Source of the DNA: Inia geoffrensis
Taxonomy: Eukaryota > Chordata > Mammalia > Artiodactyla > Iniidae
DNA: 64,000 nt
Direction: 5' to 3'
NCBI GenBank assembly: GCA_036417435.1
Contig: CM070909.1
Span: 7,348,597 to 7,412,596, forward strand
Positions 1 to 37,200 of this stretch are shown one piece after another. The translations under genes and the position numbers were made by a program. The notes beneath the pieces were generated by a model. That model did no database searches and was not told the origin of the DNA. It saw only the letters and a program-made list of their open reading frames with translations. Numbering within the stretch: the stretch's first letter is position 1; every line of letters starts with the position of its first letter.

Positions 1-300
1 TGACAAGTCTTTGTCTTTTGGCTTATTTCTGCCTAGTTTAAAACAATGTACAGAGGGAGCAAGAGGACTAAGAAATACCTATCTGCAGCTAAGAGGAAAT
101 GCTGATAGCTCTGAAAACTACAATAATAATGTCTTACATTTACATGGACCTTTACAATGTACATAATCTGTATCTCACAAAAAACTTTTAAAAACTAAAA
201 AGGACACTGAGAAAGGTAGAGTGAACACTAAAGGTCATGTGACAGTCTGAGACCTGCATTTTTTTCATTTTCTTAACAGTATCTTTTGATGAGAAAAGGT

Positions 301-1060
301 TCTAAATTGTAATGAAGTACAATTTATTAAGCTTTTCTTTTATGGTTTATGTTTTTTTGGTGTCTTAACAAATCTCTGCTTAATCTGATACCAGGATTTT
401 CTTTTGTGTTTTCCTCTAGAGGTTTTATACTATTTGCTTTTTTGGCTTAGGTCTATGATCCATTTTAAGTTAATTTTTATGTATGATTGTGACGTAAAGC
501 ACAAGGGTTTTTTTTTTTTTTTTCCCCTGTATAAATACCCAATTTTTCCAACACCACTGGTTGGAAACACTACATTTTTTCACACTGAACTGCCTTGGCA
601 TTTCTGCTGTAAATCAAATGACCATATATGCACGGATTTATTTCTGGATTCTTTATTCTGTTCCTTTGATCCACAGTCTATTCTTTTGCCAGTGTCACAC
701 TGCATTCGTTATTGTAGCTTGCTAAGCCTGTAAGCCTTGAAATCAATTGCTGTAAGTTCCCCAACTTTGTTCTTTTTCAAAATTGTTTTGACTGTTTTAG
801 GTCCTGTGTATTTCATATAAATTTTAGAATTAGCTTTATCTCCAAAATCACCTTATAAGGATTTTGATTGGGATTTAAATCTACAGATCAGTTTGAAGAG
901 AACAGATAACAGTACTGAGTCTTCCAACCAATGAACATAGTATATCTATTTATTTAGGTCTTTTAAATTTCTTTCAGTAACTAGGAACTCAATTTTGTAG
1001 TTGCTAGGTCGTTTTTCACAGCATCTTTTTACTTGAAGACATTTTAAGCTTGTCTTCAAG
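301..1060 (-). mobile_element. Antisense L1 ORF2 fragment
   Basis: The plus strand reads like the reverse complement of L1 ORF2, e.g. GGTCTATGATCCATTTTAAG and the CAACACCACTGGTTGGAAA-type segment. Multiple stops; degraded. Lies in FERRY3 intron 11. Bases 1-300 show nothing recognisable. Confidence 0.75.
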
Positions 1061-2919
1061 CTCTTTAAACACAGTAATCAACTATTTTATGGTCCATGTC
1101 TCACAATTCCAGTGCCTCAAAAGTCTTTGTGTGTCTGTTTTTAGGTTTCGTTGTCTCTGCTGGTTTTCATTAGTGGTGTTTTATTTATTTACCCTTCACT
1201 TGCATTAAACATTTTATCGAAGGATCATATGTGGGAATAAATGCTAAAGTATAACTGAGTATTTGCATCACCTTAAAATGCAACCCTAAAACGTAACATT
1301 TTTTCGAAACACCATGGAAATAATCAGAATCAAGGAATTATTACTATTCACACTATTATAATAAAGCACTTGTTTTTACGTATAAAAAAGCATTATCTGA
1401 CAGTAGCTTGTCTTATCTGTAATTTATTGTCATCTACGATTAGCCTTTGAAACATCTCAGGCTAAGGCCAAGGCTAAGCACTACATACATGAGGACAGCC
1501 ATTGTGCAGTGTGAGCACAGAGCTTCCGAAAGGCCAGCCTTCAACATCAACATACAGAATACATATGATCCCACTGTATTAAAGTCATGATCATGATGGA
1601 AATGATGAAAGACGGAAGCACAAGTCAGAACAGGGATAGTTCTAGTGGTTTGACCAAAAGTAGATGGAAAAAATCAAGTCCCTTCACTGCCCCACTTCTC
1701 CAAGATCATCCCCTTTTATCCCTCAATAGCTTGCTTTCTTGCTTTTGGTATGTGTGGTTAATAGCGTGGTACAGAGCAAATATCTATGAGCCAAATTAAT
1801 GCGAACTCTTCAGGATGATGTGAATTAACGCAAAGTTTCATCAGTGCTATACAGAGAACACACCAAAATACCAGCTCCGGGCAGGATCCCAGGGTATCTT
1901 CGAAGTGACAGACAATTTAATTTTCATATGATATGAACACTCACATTCTGTTTACTTTCGCTTAGCGCTTCTTAGCAGCAGGTGGATCAGAAAGGAAACT
2001 AGAAAGCTGCAGGCACCTGCACAAATACACACCCAGGAGGTTTTTAAAACCCCCATTTGCCCACACAGAGGCTCCAACCCAAGCACCCCTGTCATTTGTT
2101 CTCTGATCGAAAGCAGCACCTGAAAAGAATGGCTTTGAGGACTCTAAACCGCAAGCTTTAGAAGTCAACAAGGTCACAAGAAGACATGATTTACTGGGTG
2201 TCATTGTGGGATGTGGCCTGTAGTCCTGTAAGGAGCTCTCTTCTGGAAGTAACCCTTAGGATATGTTATACAGTAGGCGGCATCTACAACACAGTGGGTC
2301 AGGTAAGCACAGAACGCTTTTGATCATGAGTTCTAACTAACAGCCAAGTGACTAAACCTTAGCGTCACATCTGTGAGAGCACATGTGGAAGAAATCCATT
2401 GAAGAAGCCGAATGGATCATGTGAAACACTTCAGACTCTGGAAGTGAGGCAGGAAACTGGGCCCAGCAGCTATACTTTAGACGATAAGTGGGCACGGCAC
2501 ACACAGAGTAAATTCTAAACCTGTGAAACTGAAATGAGGATGCCAGTTCTAATTATGATCGCAGACAATATCTTGTATCTAAAGTTAGTGGCCGCACTTT
2601 GACTACCCAACCTGAATCTTCCAATTAGAGTACGGCTGAACTGCAGAGGTGATTAACTGGTATATACTTTTAGGTCTTCACTGTGTGTCTTAGAGACGGT
2701 AGATATAAGAATTATTTCCTGGGTTTATGCACCCCTGAGGGAAATTGCAAGACTATCCTTTATCTCAAGCTTGTGCCTCGGAGGTTCCTGAAACACTCAT
2801 ATTAATCGGTTTCATAAGCATCATCAGAAGGTGAGCAACAGCAATCTGGCTCTCTCATTTTTTACATTCAACAATCGCTTTGGGAAACTATTTGACTGGA
2901 TCTACCAAAGCTAAACAGA
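1061..2919. other. FERRY3 intron 11, nothing recognised
   Basis: I see no exon, no young SINE and no confident repeat family here. The expected FERRY3 exon 12 (EMTIPW...) is not present. Confidence 0.5.
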
Positions 2920-3510
2920 TGCCTGGCCTACCGTCTACCAATTCCATCCCTAAGTATGTATCCAACAGAAATGCCAAAACATACGTTCTAGAATGTTCAC
3001 AGCAACATTTGTTGCAATAATCAAAACCTGGAAACCACCCGAATGTCCACAAATAGTAGACTGACTAAACAACTGTGGTCCAGTCATACGATGGAACGCT
3101 AAGATGAGAATGAGCAATGAGAATGAGAATTACAATGATGTAATGATGAGAATGAGCAATCTACAACCTCAAACAGTACTATGGATAAATATCACATACA
3201 CAATACTGAGTGAAAGAAGCCAGATACGGGAGTATGTACAACAGGATTCCACCCACATAAATTACAAAAACACACCTAACTAACCTATGCTTGTCAAAGT
3301 GAAAACAGTGGTTACCCTTGTGGAGGGAGGGAATGTGGGTTAAGTGATAGGAAGGGAGCACAGGGCGACACTGGGGTGCTGGCTGGTGATGTTCTGTTTC
3401 ATCATCTGGGCGTTGGTGATGCTGGTGTTCAGTTGGTGAAAATGTGAGCTGTATATTTATGTGTGCTTTTCTTTATGTGTATTATATGCTAATAAAAGGT
3501 CGAGAACAAC
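2920..3510 (+). mobile_element. Old L1 3' end
   Basis: Contains the typical degraded L1 3' segment (AATGTCCACAAATAG, GGTTACCCTTGTGG, GAGCTGTATATTTATG, ending at AATAAAAG). A short internal repeat of ATGAGAATGAGCA-like units lies at about 3102-3162. Confidence 0.7.
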
Positions 3511-29239
<25,729 letters not shown>

Positions 29240-29749
29240 TCAGAGGTTTTATTTGTGTGACTCTGAGCTGATTATTCTATTTCCCTACGTTTATCCCTGC
29301 ATTTTCAACTTCATGATGAAAACAAAGTGCTTCTTTTTTTAAGGAAAAGTTTCTTCTAAACTTCATTTGAGAAAAAAATTATGCCCACAAAATACTTAGC
29401 ATTCCTAGGCAGAGTTCTCAGGAATAGGTAAGGATCATGCAGAGAAGAACAGAGAGGATTCTTAGGAACAGACGCATGGTGGGTGGATACAGTTCGTGAA
29501 ACAGCTGGTGAATACAAAGTCAAAGAAACAGATCAGGGACCAACAATTTATCTTGAAGAGCTTAGAGGTGGTGGGTATGAGATCTGATTGGGGGTGGAGA
29601 GAAGGGAGATGGTGCTGGAAAGATTTCCATGAAGGAAAAAGATACACAGAAAGTGGAAAGTACAGGACAGCCCACAAGGCAAAGTGGACACTATTCATAA
29701 AGGAGAAAATCTAGTCAAAAAGAATACATCAACTGAAGATTTACATATT

Positions 29750-30240
29750 AGCCTCCTAACTGGACTCCTGTCCCCAGGCATTTCCCTGTCAAATCAGTTC
29801 TCACACTATTCTCTACACTGAAGTCACAGCAATCGTTTTAAAGTGCATATCTGACCATGTTGCTCATCTGCTTAAAATCCTTCTATGACATTCCTTGTAC
29901 GACTCAGGATACAATACAAACTCGTTAACGGAGCTTACCACACCCCTGCTTATACCTCCAAACTCTTATTTCAGCAGCTGTACCCCGTCCTCTCCAACAC
30001 ACAAATCCACAAACTTTATTTTCCAGCCCTACTAAACTTCAATACCAAACCTCTCTTTCCACTCCTAACCTTTCTGAATGTTTTTCCTTTGCCTAGCACA
30101 CGCTTACTGCTCTTCTTTCCTTGGCCACATCTCAGCTGAGATAAGCCCCAGGAAACCTTTTAACTTGTAGGACTGTCATTAGGCTTAATCAAATAATAAA
30201 TACGAAGCATCCGACAAACATAAGATGACCAATAAATGGA
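29750..30240 (+). mobile_element. L2 LINE 3' fragment
   Basis: L2-like sequence in FERRY3 intron 1: CATATCTGACCATGTTGCTC, CTGCTTAAAATCCTTCTATG, TTGCCTAGCACACGCTTACT. Confidence 0.75.
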
Positions 30241-30745
30241 AGCTGGTAAAAATAATAAACAAAAACAGGAAGCTCTATAAGAACATATCAGTTAAAAAAA
30301 ACCAAAGGTTGCTAAATGAGCACACATGATGCAGGCAAAGGCGGTAAAAAAACATTTTGCAGGGAACTGAAAATTACGGAAGTAGGGGCTCATGGTCTCA
30401 TCTTGCTTCGAGTCATAATTTTCGGCAAAAACCATTAGCTCTGGTTTCAGTTGGTTCAACCTTTAGCCTTATTGTGTTTCAACAAATTGATACTTTAGCT
30501 CTCTCTCCCCGATCTGTCATTAACAGCAGGTCTGAAATCAAGCAAGTTTCCATACAATTATGGGATGCGAGGAGGAGAGCTGAACCGAACTCATGCAGCC
30601 AGTTGAGTGGAGGTTCTGAGGCTTAAATGAGTCAGGGAAGGGAGGGCAGACAAAGGGCCGAGAAGCCACGGCTGAGTGAGGGGAACATTCCCCGGTTAGA
30701 GGGTTTCGGTCTGAGGGGGCTTCCTCGCTCGGGTCGCGGACTCAC

Positions 30746-30900
30746 CTCCCCTTGTTCCGAGTCTCCTGCTGTCGGCACACCCGGCGCTGTCAACCAGCCG
30801 CGGTACAGTCAGCTGACTGCCGCCTTGTTTTTACAGCCTGAAGATCAGCTCCGGTAGATTCGTCCGCATCTTTTCCTCTTTTCCGGCACCCCGTGGAAAA
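30746..30900 (-). other. FERRY3: FERRY3 exon 1, 5' untranslated (inferred)
   Basis: A strong minus-strand donor (AG|GTGAGT, reading into 30745) lies in the CpG-rich region 1.6 kb upstream of coding exon 2, where a non-coding first exon is expected. The upstream boundary is not visible; 30900 is nominal. If transcription starts above 30870, a 12-codon upstream ORF (ATG at 30869-30867, stop at 30833-30831) would be in the leader. This exon is inferred from the splice motif and position, not from protein homology. Confidence 0.6.
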
Positions 30901-31263
30901 TTCCTCGGTCTAAGTGTCCCCTTGTTCCATAATACCTGAGTTGAATCATTTAAAGAGTGTAAGAAGATGTATTTCTACTGTTACTGTCCATTTCAGAGAC
31001 GGCGCAGAAGTGGCGAAAGTGCAGCGGCGAAGCACCGGCTCGGCTCTGGCAGACCGGATGCGGAAGGGCGGTGCTTGGAGGGGGCGTGAACTAACGCGCG
31101 CTTCTCAGAGCGCATGCGCACCCGCGGGGATGGCCGGAGAGGATTGGAGGACTGGCGGCGGGGCGGAGAGCTTCGAGTCTGGTTTTTGCGCGGGAATTGG
31201 AACGGCCGACGCCGCTGCAGACAGGAGGCTGCAAGCTGCAGGTTTCCAGCCTTGGAGTGAGCC

Positions 31264-31280
31264 ATGGTGCGGCCTGCGAG
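31264..31280 (+). CDS. RAD51AP1: RAD51AP1 exon 1 coding part (residues 1-6)
   Basis: ATG at 31264 in a good Kozak context (GCCATGG), then V-R-P-A and two bases of an arginine codon. Donor GAG|GTGAGT. The 5' untranslated part extends upstream to an unknown start, probably about 31,200. Confidence 0.95.
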
Positions 31281-34200
31281 GTGAGTAGTTCATGGCATCC
31301 GGCGCGGATGGGGAGGAAGGGCAGGAGGACGCTGTAGGCCGCGTCACCTGCATAGGATGGAGGGAAGGGCCCGAGGACCAGGGTAGCGATGGTGGGACCG
31401 ACAGCTAAACGCTCTAGACTCCAGGGAGAGCTGCCGCTCCTCGGAAAGGTCTTAGCATCCAAGCTGTTTCCTTCTCTTGGCTCCTTTGACAGTTACTGCC
31501 GTTTCTTTTACCCACCTCGTTCAAATAAGGCCTGGTTACAGCGTTTTGCTTTTCGCCAAGCTTCTGCTTACGTGTTATTTCATTTTTTCGTCCCTATACT
31601 TCTTTGAGATAGAAAGTTTGGGTCTCCCTATTTTATCAGTTTAAACTTCTGGGCACGAAAGCCAATTTAGCTGAGTCACACAGCTAGTAAGTTACAGGAT
31701 AACACGCACACCTAAGCCAGCTGGCGCCACATCCTCTGTGTTTTCCATTAAATGTACTGTTTGAAACTATTCCTCCAGTTAACCTCAGTTGAGCACCATG
31801 GAGGCCTAGGGTCAGCCGTTCATTTAGTAGAGTTTTGAATATATTTACTTTTGTGCTGGAGGTATATATTTACTAGATATATATATTTACTAGGTGCTGG
31901 AGGTTGCAGTCTAGTCAAGGGATGAAGGTAGGAGACGGAAAATAAACATGGCAATGTGAGAGAGAGTGAGAAGGAGGAAAGCCCTACTTTAATTTTAATT
32001 TTTTAAAAAAATTCTATTGAAGTATAATTATTTATAATGTTGTGTATCTGGTGTACAGCAAAGTGATTTAGTTTTATATATACATATATATACTTTTTCA
32101 TATTCTTTTCCATTCTGGTTTATTACAGGATGTTGAATATAGCTCCCTGTGCTATACAGTAGGTCCTTGTTGTTTGTCTAATTTATTTATAGTAGTTTGT
32201 ACCTGCTGATCCCAAACTCTTGATTTATCCCTCCCCATCCCCTTACCCTTTGGTAACCATGTTTGTTTTCCATGTCTCTGAGTCTGTTTCTGTTTTGTAA
32301 ATAAGTTCATTTGTATCATATTTTAGATTCCACATATAAGTGATATCATATGGTTTTTGTCTTTCTTTTTCTGACTTACTTCACTTAGTATCATAATCTC
32401 TAGGTCCAGCCATGTTGCTGCAAATGTCATTATTTCATTCTTGTTGATGGCTGAGTAATATTCCATTGTATATGTATACCACACTTCTTCATACATACAT
32501 CTGTCAGTGGACATTTAGGTTGCTTCCATGCCTTGGCTATTGCAAATAGTGTTGCTATGAACATTGGGGTGCATGTATCTTTTCGAATTAGAGTTTTCTC
32601 CAGGTATATGCCCAGGAGTGGGATTGCTGGATCATATGGCAATGCTATTTTTAACAAGAATATGCTTGGCTTTAATATCCTGTGTGAGGCGATGATGAGA
32701 CGGACGCGTAAAGTACGCACACCTATGATGGTTGTCTTAAGAAAAACAACTTGCGAGGTTGTTTTGAGTTGTGAGCCTCTTTTTCACAGAACACCATTTT
32801 CACTTGAAAGAACAACTGACTGACAAACTGGGTTATTCACACTTGGATAGTTGGCAGAAGATAAAAATGAAAACTAGAGTTTCATTTAGTGCAGGGGAAG
32901 GAGGAAGGAAATTATTTTATTCACTTTGAATATCACTTTCTTCTATTGCCCTCTAAAGTAGTTTTCAGGTTGTCAAGTACAAAGACACTCACCATGTTTT
33001 AAATGTCCATTGCATAATGAACATTATTTAATATTGTGGGAGATAAAAGAAAATGGCTTTCAGTGTCAAGAAGTTTATAATCTAATTGGGAAGACAGAAT
33101 GCATGTATAAAACAAAAGAATACATACAATAGGAACTTCTAAATGCCCAACAGCAGTTAAACACTGTATAAACTTTGAGTGTTAATTATATTGATTATTC
33201 TTACTTTATGTGTTATCTAAATTAACTTTCTTCCTTATCAGGTATATCCAGTATAGTTATACCTTTTTCAGATAATGCTAAATCCTTGCTATAAAATATA
33301 AATCATGTTTTTAATTTATATATTCTTTTTACTGCTCATTTCCCTAAATCTTTTTTTAATTTTTTAATTTAATTTTATTTATTTTTTTATACAGCAGGTT
33401 CTTATTAGTCATGCATTTTATACACATCAGTGTATACATGTCAATCCCAATCTCCCAATTCATCACACCCCCACCCCCCACCCCGCCACTTCCCCCTCTT
33501 GGTGTCCATACGTTTGTTCTCTATGTCTGTGTCTCAGTTTCTGCCCTGCAAACCGGTTCATCTGTACCATTTTTCTAGGTCCCACATATATGCATTAATA
33601 TACGATATTTGTTTTTCTGACTTACTTCACTGTGTATGACAGTCTCTAGATCCATCTACGTCTCAACAAATGACCCAATTTCATTCCTTTTTATGGCTGA
33701 GTAATATTCCATTGTATATATGTATCACAACTTCTTTATCCATTTGTCTGTCGATGGGCATTTAGGTTGCTTCCATGACCTGGCTATTGTAAATAGTGCT
33801 GCAATGAACACTGGGGTGCATGTGTCTTTTTGAATTATGGTTTTCTCTGGGTATATGCCCAGTATTGGGATTGCCGGATCATATGGTAATTCTATTTTTA
33901 GTTTTTTGAGGAACCTACATACTGTTCTCCATAGTGGCTGTATCAATTTACATTCCCACCAGCAGTGCAGGAGGGTTCCCTTTTCTCCACACCCTCTCCA
34001 TCATTTATTGTTTGTAGATTTTTAGATAATGGCCATTCTGACTGGTGTGAGGTGATACCTCATTGTAGTTTTGCTTTGTGTTCCTCTAATAAATAGTGAT
34101 GTTGAGCAGCTTTTCATGTGCCTCTTGGCCATCTGTATGTCTTCTTTGGAGAAATGTCTATTTAGGTCTTCTGCCCATTTCTGGATTGGGTTGTTTGCTT

Positions 34201-37200
34201 TTTAATATTGAGCCGCATGAGCTGTTTATGTATTTTGGAGATTAATCCTTTGTCCATTGATTTGTTTGCAAATATTTTCAATTTTTTTTAATACTTTTTT
34301 TTTTTTTTTTTTTTTTTGCAGTACGTGGGCCTCTCACTGCTGTGGCCTCTCCCGTTGCGGAGCACAGGCTCAGCGGCCATGGCTCACGGGCCCAGCCGTT
34401 CTGCGGCATGTAGGATCTTCCCGGACCAGGGCACAAACCCGTGTCCGCTGTATTGGCAGGCGGACTCTCAACCACTGCGCCACCAGGGAAGCCCTATTTT
34501 CTCCCATTTTGAGGGTTGTCTTTTCATCTTGTTTATGGTTTCCTTTGCTGTGCAAAATCTTTGAAGTTTCATTAGGTCCCATTTGTTTATTTTTGTTTTT
34601 ATTTCCATTACTCAAGGAGGTGGATCAAAAAAGATCTTGCTGTGATTTATGTCAAAGAGTGTTCTTCCTATGTTTTCCTCTAAGAGTTTTATAGTGTCCG
34701 GTCTTACATTTAGGTCTCTAATCCATTTTGAGTTTATTTTTGTGTATGGTGTTAGGGAGTGTTCCAATTTCATTCTTTTACATGTAGCTGTCCAGTTTTC
34801 CCAACACCACTTATTGAAGAGACTGTCTTTTCTCGATTGTATATCCATTGCCATAGATTAGTTGACCATAGGTGTGTGGGTTTACCTCTGGGCTTTCTAT
34901 CTTGTTCCATTGATCTGTGTTTCTGTTTTTGTGCCGGTTCCATATTGTCTTGATTACTGTAGCTTTGTAGTATAGTCTGAAGTCAGGGAGTCTGATTCCT
35001 CCAGCTCCATTTTTTTCCCTCAAGACTGCTTTGGCTATTCAGGGTCTATTGTGTCTCCATACAAATTTTAAGATATTTTGTTCTAGTTCTGTAAAAAATG
35101 CCATTGGTAATTTGATAGGGATTGCATTGAATCTGTAGATTGCTTTGGGTAGTATAGTCATTTTCACAATGTTGATTCTTCCAATCCAAGAACATGGTAT
35201 ATCTCTCCATCTGCTGGTATCATCTTTAATTTCTTTCATCAGTGTCTTATAGTTTTCTGCATACAGGTCTTTTGTCTCCCTAGGTAGGTTTATTCCTAGG
35301 TATTTTATTCTTTTTGTTGCAGTGGTAAATGGGAGTGTTTCCTTAATTTCTCTTTCAGATTTTTCATCATTAGTGTATAGGAATGCAAGAGATTTCTGTG
35401 CATTAATTTTGTATCCTGCAACTTTACCATATTCATTGATTAGCTCTAGTAGTTTTCTGGTAGCATCTTTAGGATTCTCTATGTATAATATCATGTCATC
35501 TGCAAACAGTGACAGTTTTACTTCTTTTCCAATTTGTATTCCTTTTATTTCTTTTTCTTCTCTGATTGCCGTGGCTAGGACTTCCAAAACTATGTTGAAT
35601 AATAGTGGTGAGAGTGGACATCCTTGTCTTGCTCCTGATCTTAGAGGAAATGCTTTCAGTTTTTCACCATTGAGAATGATATTTGCTGTGGGTTTGTCAT
35701 TTATGGCCTTTATTATGTTGAGGTAGGTTCTCTCTATGCCCACTTTCTGGAGAGTTTTTATCATAAATGGGTGTTGAGGGCTTCCCTGGTGGTGCAGTGG
35801 TTAAGAATCCGCCTGCCAATGCAGGGGACATGGGTTTGAGTCCTGGTCCGGGGACATCCCACATGCTGTGGAGCAACTAAGCCCGTGTGCCACAACTATT
35901 AAGCCTGCACTCTAGACCCCACGAGCCACAACTACTGAGCCTGCATGCCACAACTACTGAGGCCTGCGTGCCTAGAGTCTGTGCTCCGCGACAAGTGAAG
36001 ACACCGCAATGAGAAGCCCATGAACTGCAACAAAGAGTAGCCCCTTCTTGCTGCAACTAGAGAAAGCCCGCATGCAGCAATGAAGACCCAACGCAGCCAA
36101 AAATAAATAAAAATAAAATAAATAAATTAATTTTTTTAAATGGGTGTTGAATTTTGTCAAAAGCTTTTTCTGCATCTATTGGGATGATCATATGGTTTTT
36201 TCTCCTTCAGTTTGTTAATATGGTGTATCACATTGATTGGTTTGCATATATTGAAGAATCCTTGCCTTCCTTGGATAAACCCCACTTGATCATGGTGTAT
36301 GATCCTTTTAATGTGTTGGGTTCTGTTTGCTAGTATTTTGTTGAGGATTTTTGCATCTATATTCATCAGTGATATTGGTCTGTCATTTTCTTTTTTTGTA
36401 GTATCTTTGTGTGGTTTTGGTATCAGCGTGATGGTGGCCTCATAGAATGAGTTTGGGAGTGTTCCTTCCTCTGGAATTCTTTTGAAGAGTTTGAGAAGGA
36501 TGGGTGTTAGCTCTTCTCTAAATGTTTGATAGAATTCACCTGTGAAGCCATCTGGTCCTGGGCTTTTGTTTGTTGGAAGATTTTTAATTACAGTTTCAAT
36601 TTCATTACTTGTGATTGGTCTGTTCATATTTTCTGTTTCTTCCTGGTTCAGTCTTGGAAGGTTATACATTTCTAAGAACTTGTCCATTTCTTCCAGGTTT
36701 TCCATTTTATTGGCATAGACTTGCTTGTAGTAGTCTTTTAGGATGCTTTGTATGTCTCTGCTGTCTCTGTAACTTCTCCTTTTTCATTTCTAATTTTACT
36801 GATTTGAGTCCTCTCCCTCTTTTTCTTGATGAGTCTGGCTAATGGTTTATCAATTTTGTTTATCTTCTCAAAGGCCAGCTTTTAGTTTTATTGGTCTTTG
36901 CTATAGTTTTCTTTGTTTCTATTTCATTTATTTCTGCTCTGATCTTTATGATTTCTTTCCTTCTCCTAACTTTGGGTTTTGTTTGTTCTTCTTTCTCTAG
37001 TTCCTTTAGGTGTAAGGATAGATTGTTTATTTGAGATTTTTCTTGTTTCTTGAGGTAGGCTTGTATTGCTATAAACTTCCGTCTTAGAACTGATTTTGCT
37101 GCATCCCATAGGTTTTGGATCGTCGTGTTTTCATTGTCATTTGTCTCTAGGTATTTTTTGACTTCCTCTCTGATTTCTTCAGTGATCTCTTGGTTATTTA

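Larger units (their letters stand above)
30640..31420. promoter_or_regulatory. Bidirectional CpG-rich promoter of FERRY3 and RAD51AP1
   Basis: CpG dinucleotides are dense here and sparse elsewhere. The region lies between the two divergent first exons. Visible motifs include an E2F-like site TTTTTGCGCGGGAA at 31183-31196, about 70 bp upstream of the RAD51AP1 ATG; an NRF1-like GCGCATGCGC at 31110-31119; GGGGCGG (Sp1/KLF) at 31160-31166; and two inverted CCAAT boxes (ATTGG) at 31143-31147 and 31196-31200. No TATA box is seen. E2F plus CCAAT elements fit a cell-cycle-regulated homologous-recombination gene. Transcription start sites are not determined. Confidence 0.8.

Noticed and set aside
30914..31288. 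124-codon plus-strand ORF in the promoter
   Set aside because: It covers the GC-rich promoter and RAD51AP1 exon 1 in a different frame. GC-rich DNA has few stops by chance.
34257..34694. 145-codon plus-strand ORF
   Set aside because: It translates an antisense CHR SINE and antisense L1. The same holds for the ORFs at 18004-18378, 22891-23205, 46001-46312 and 57641-58000.
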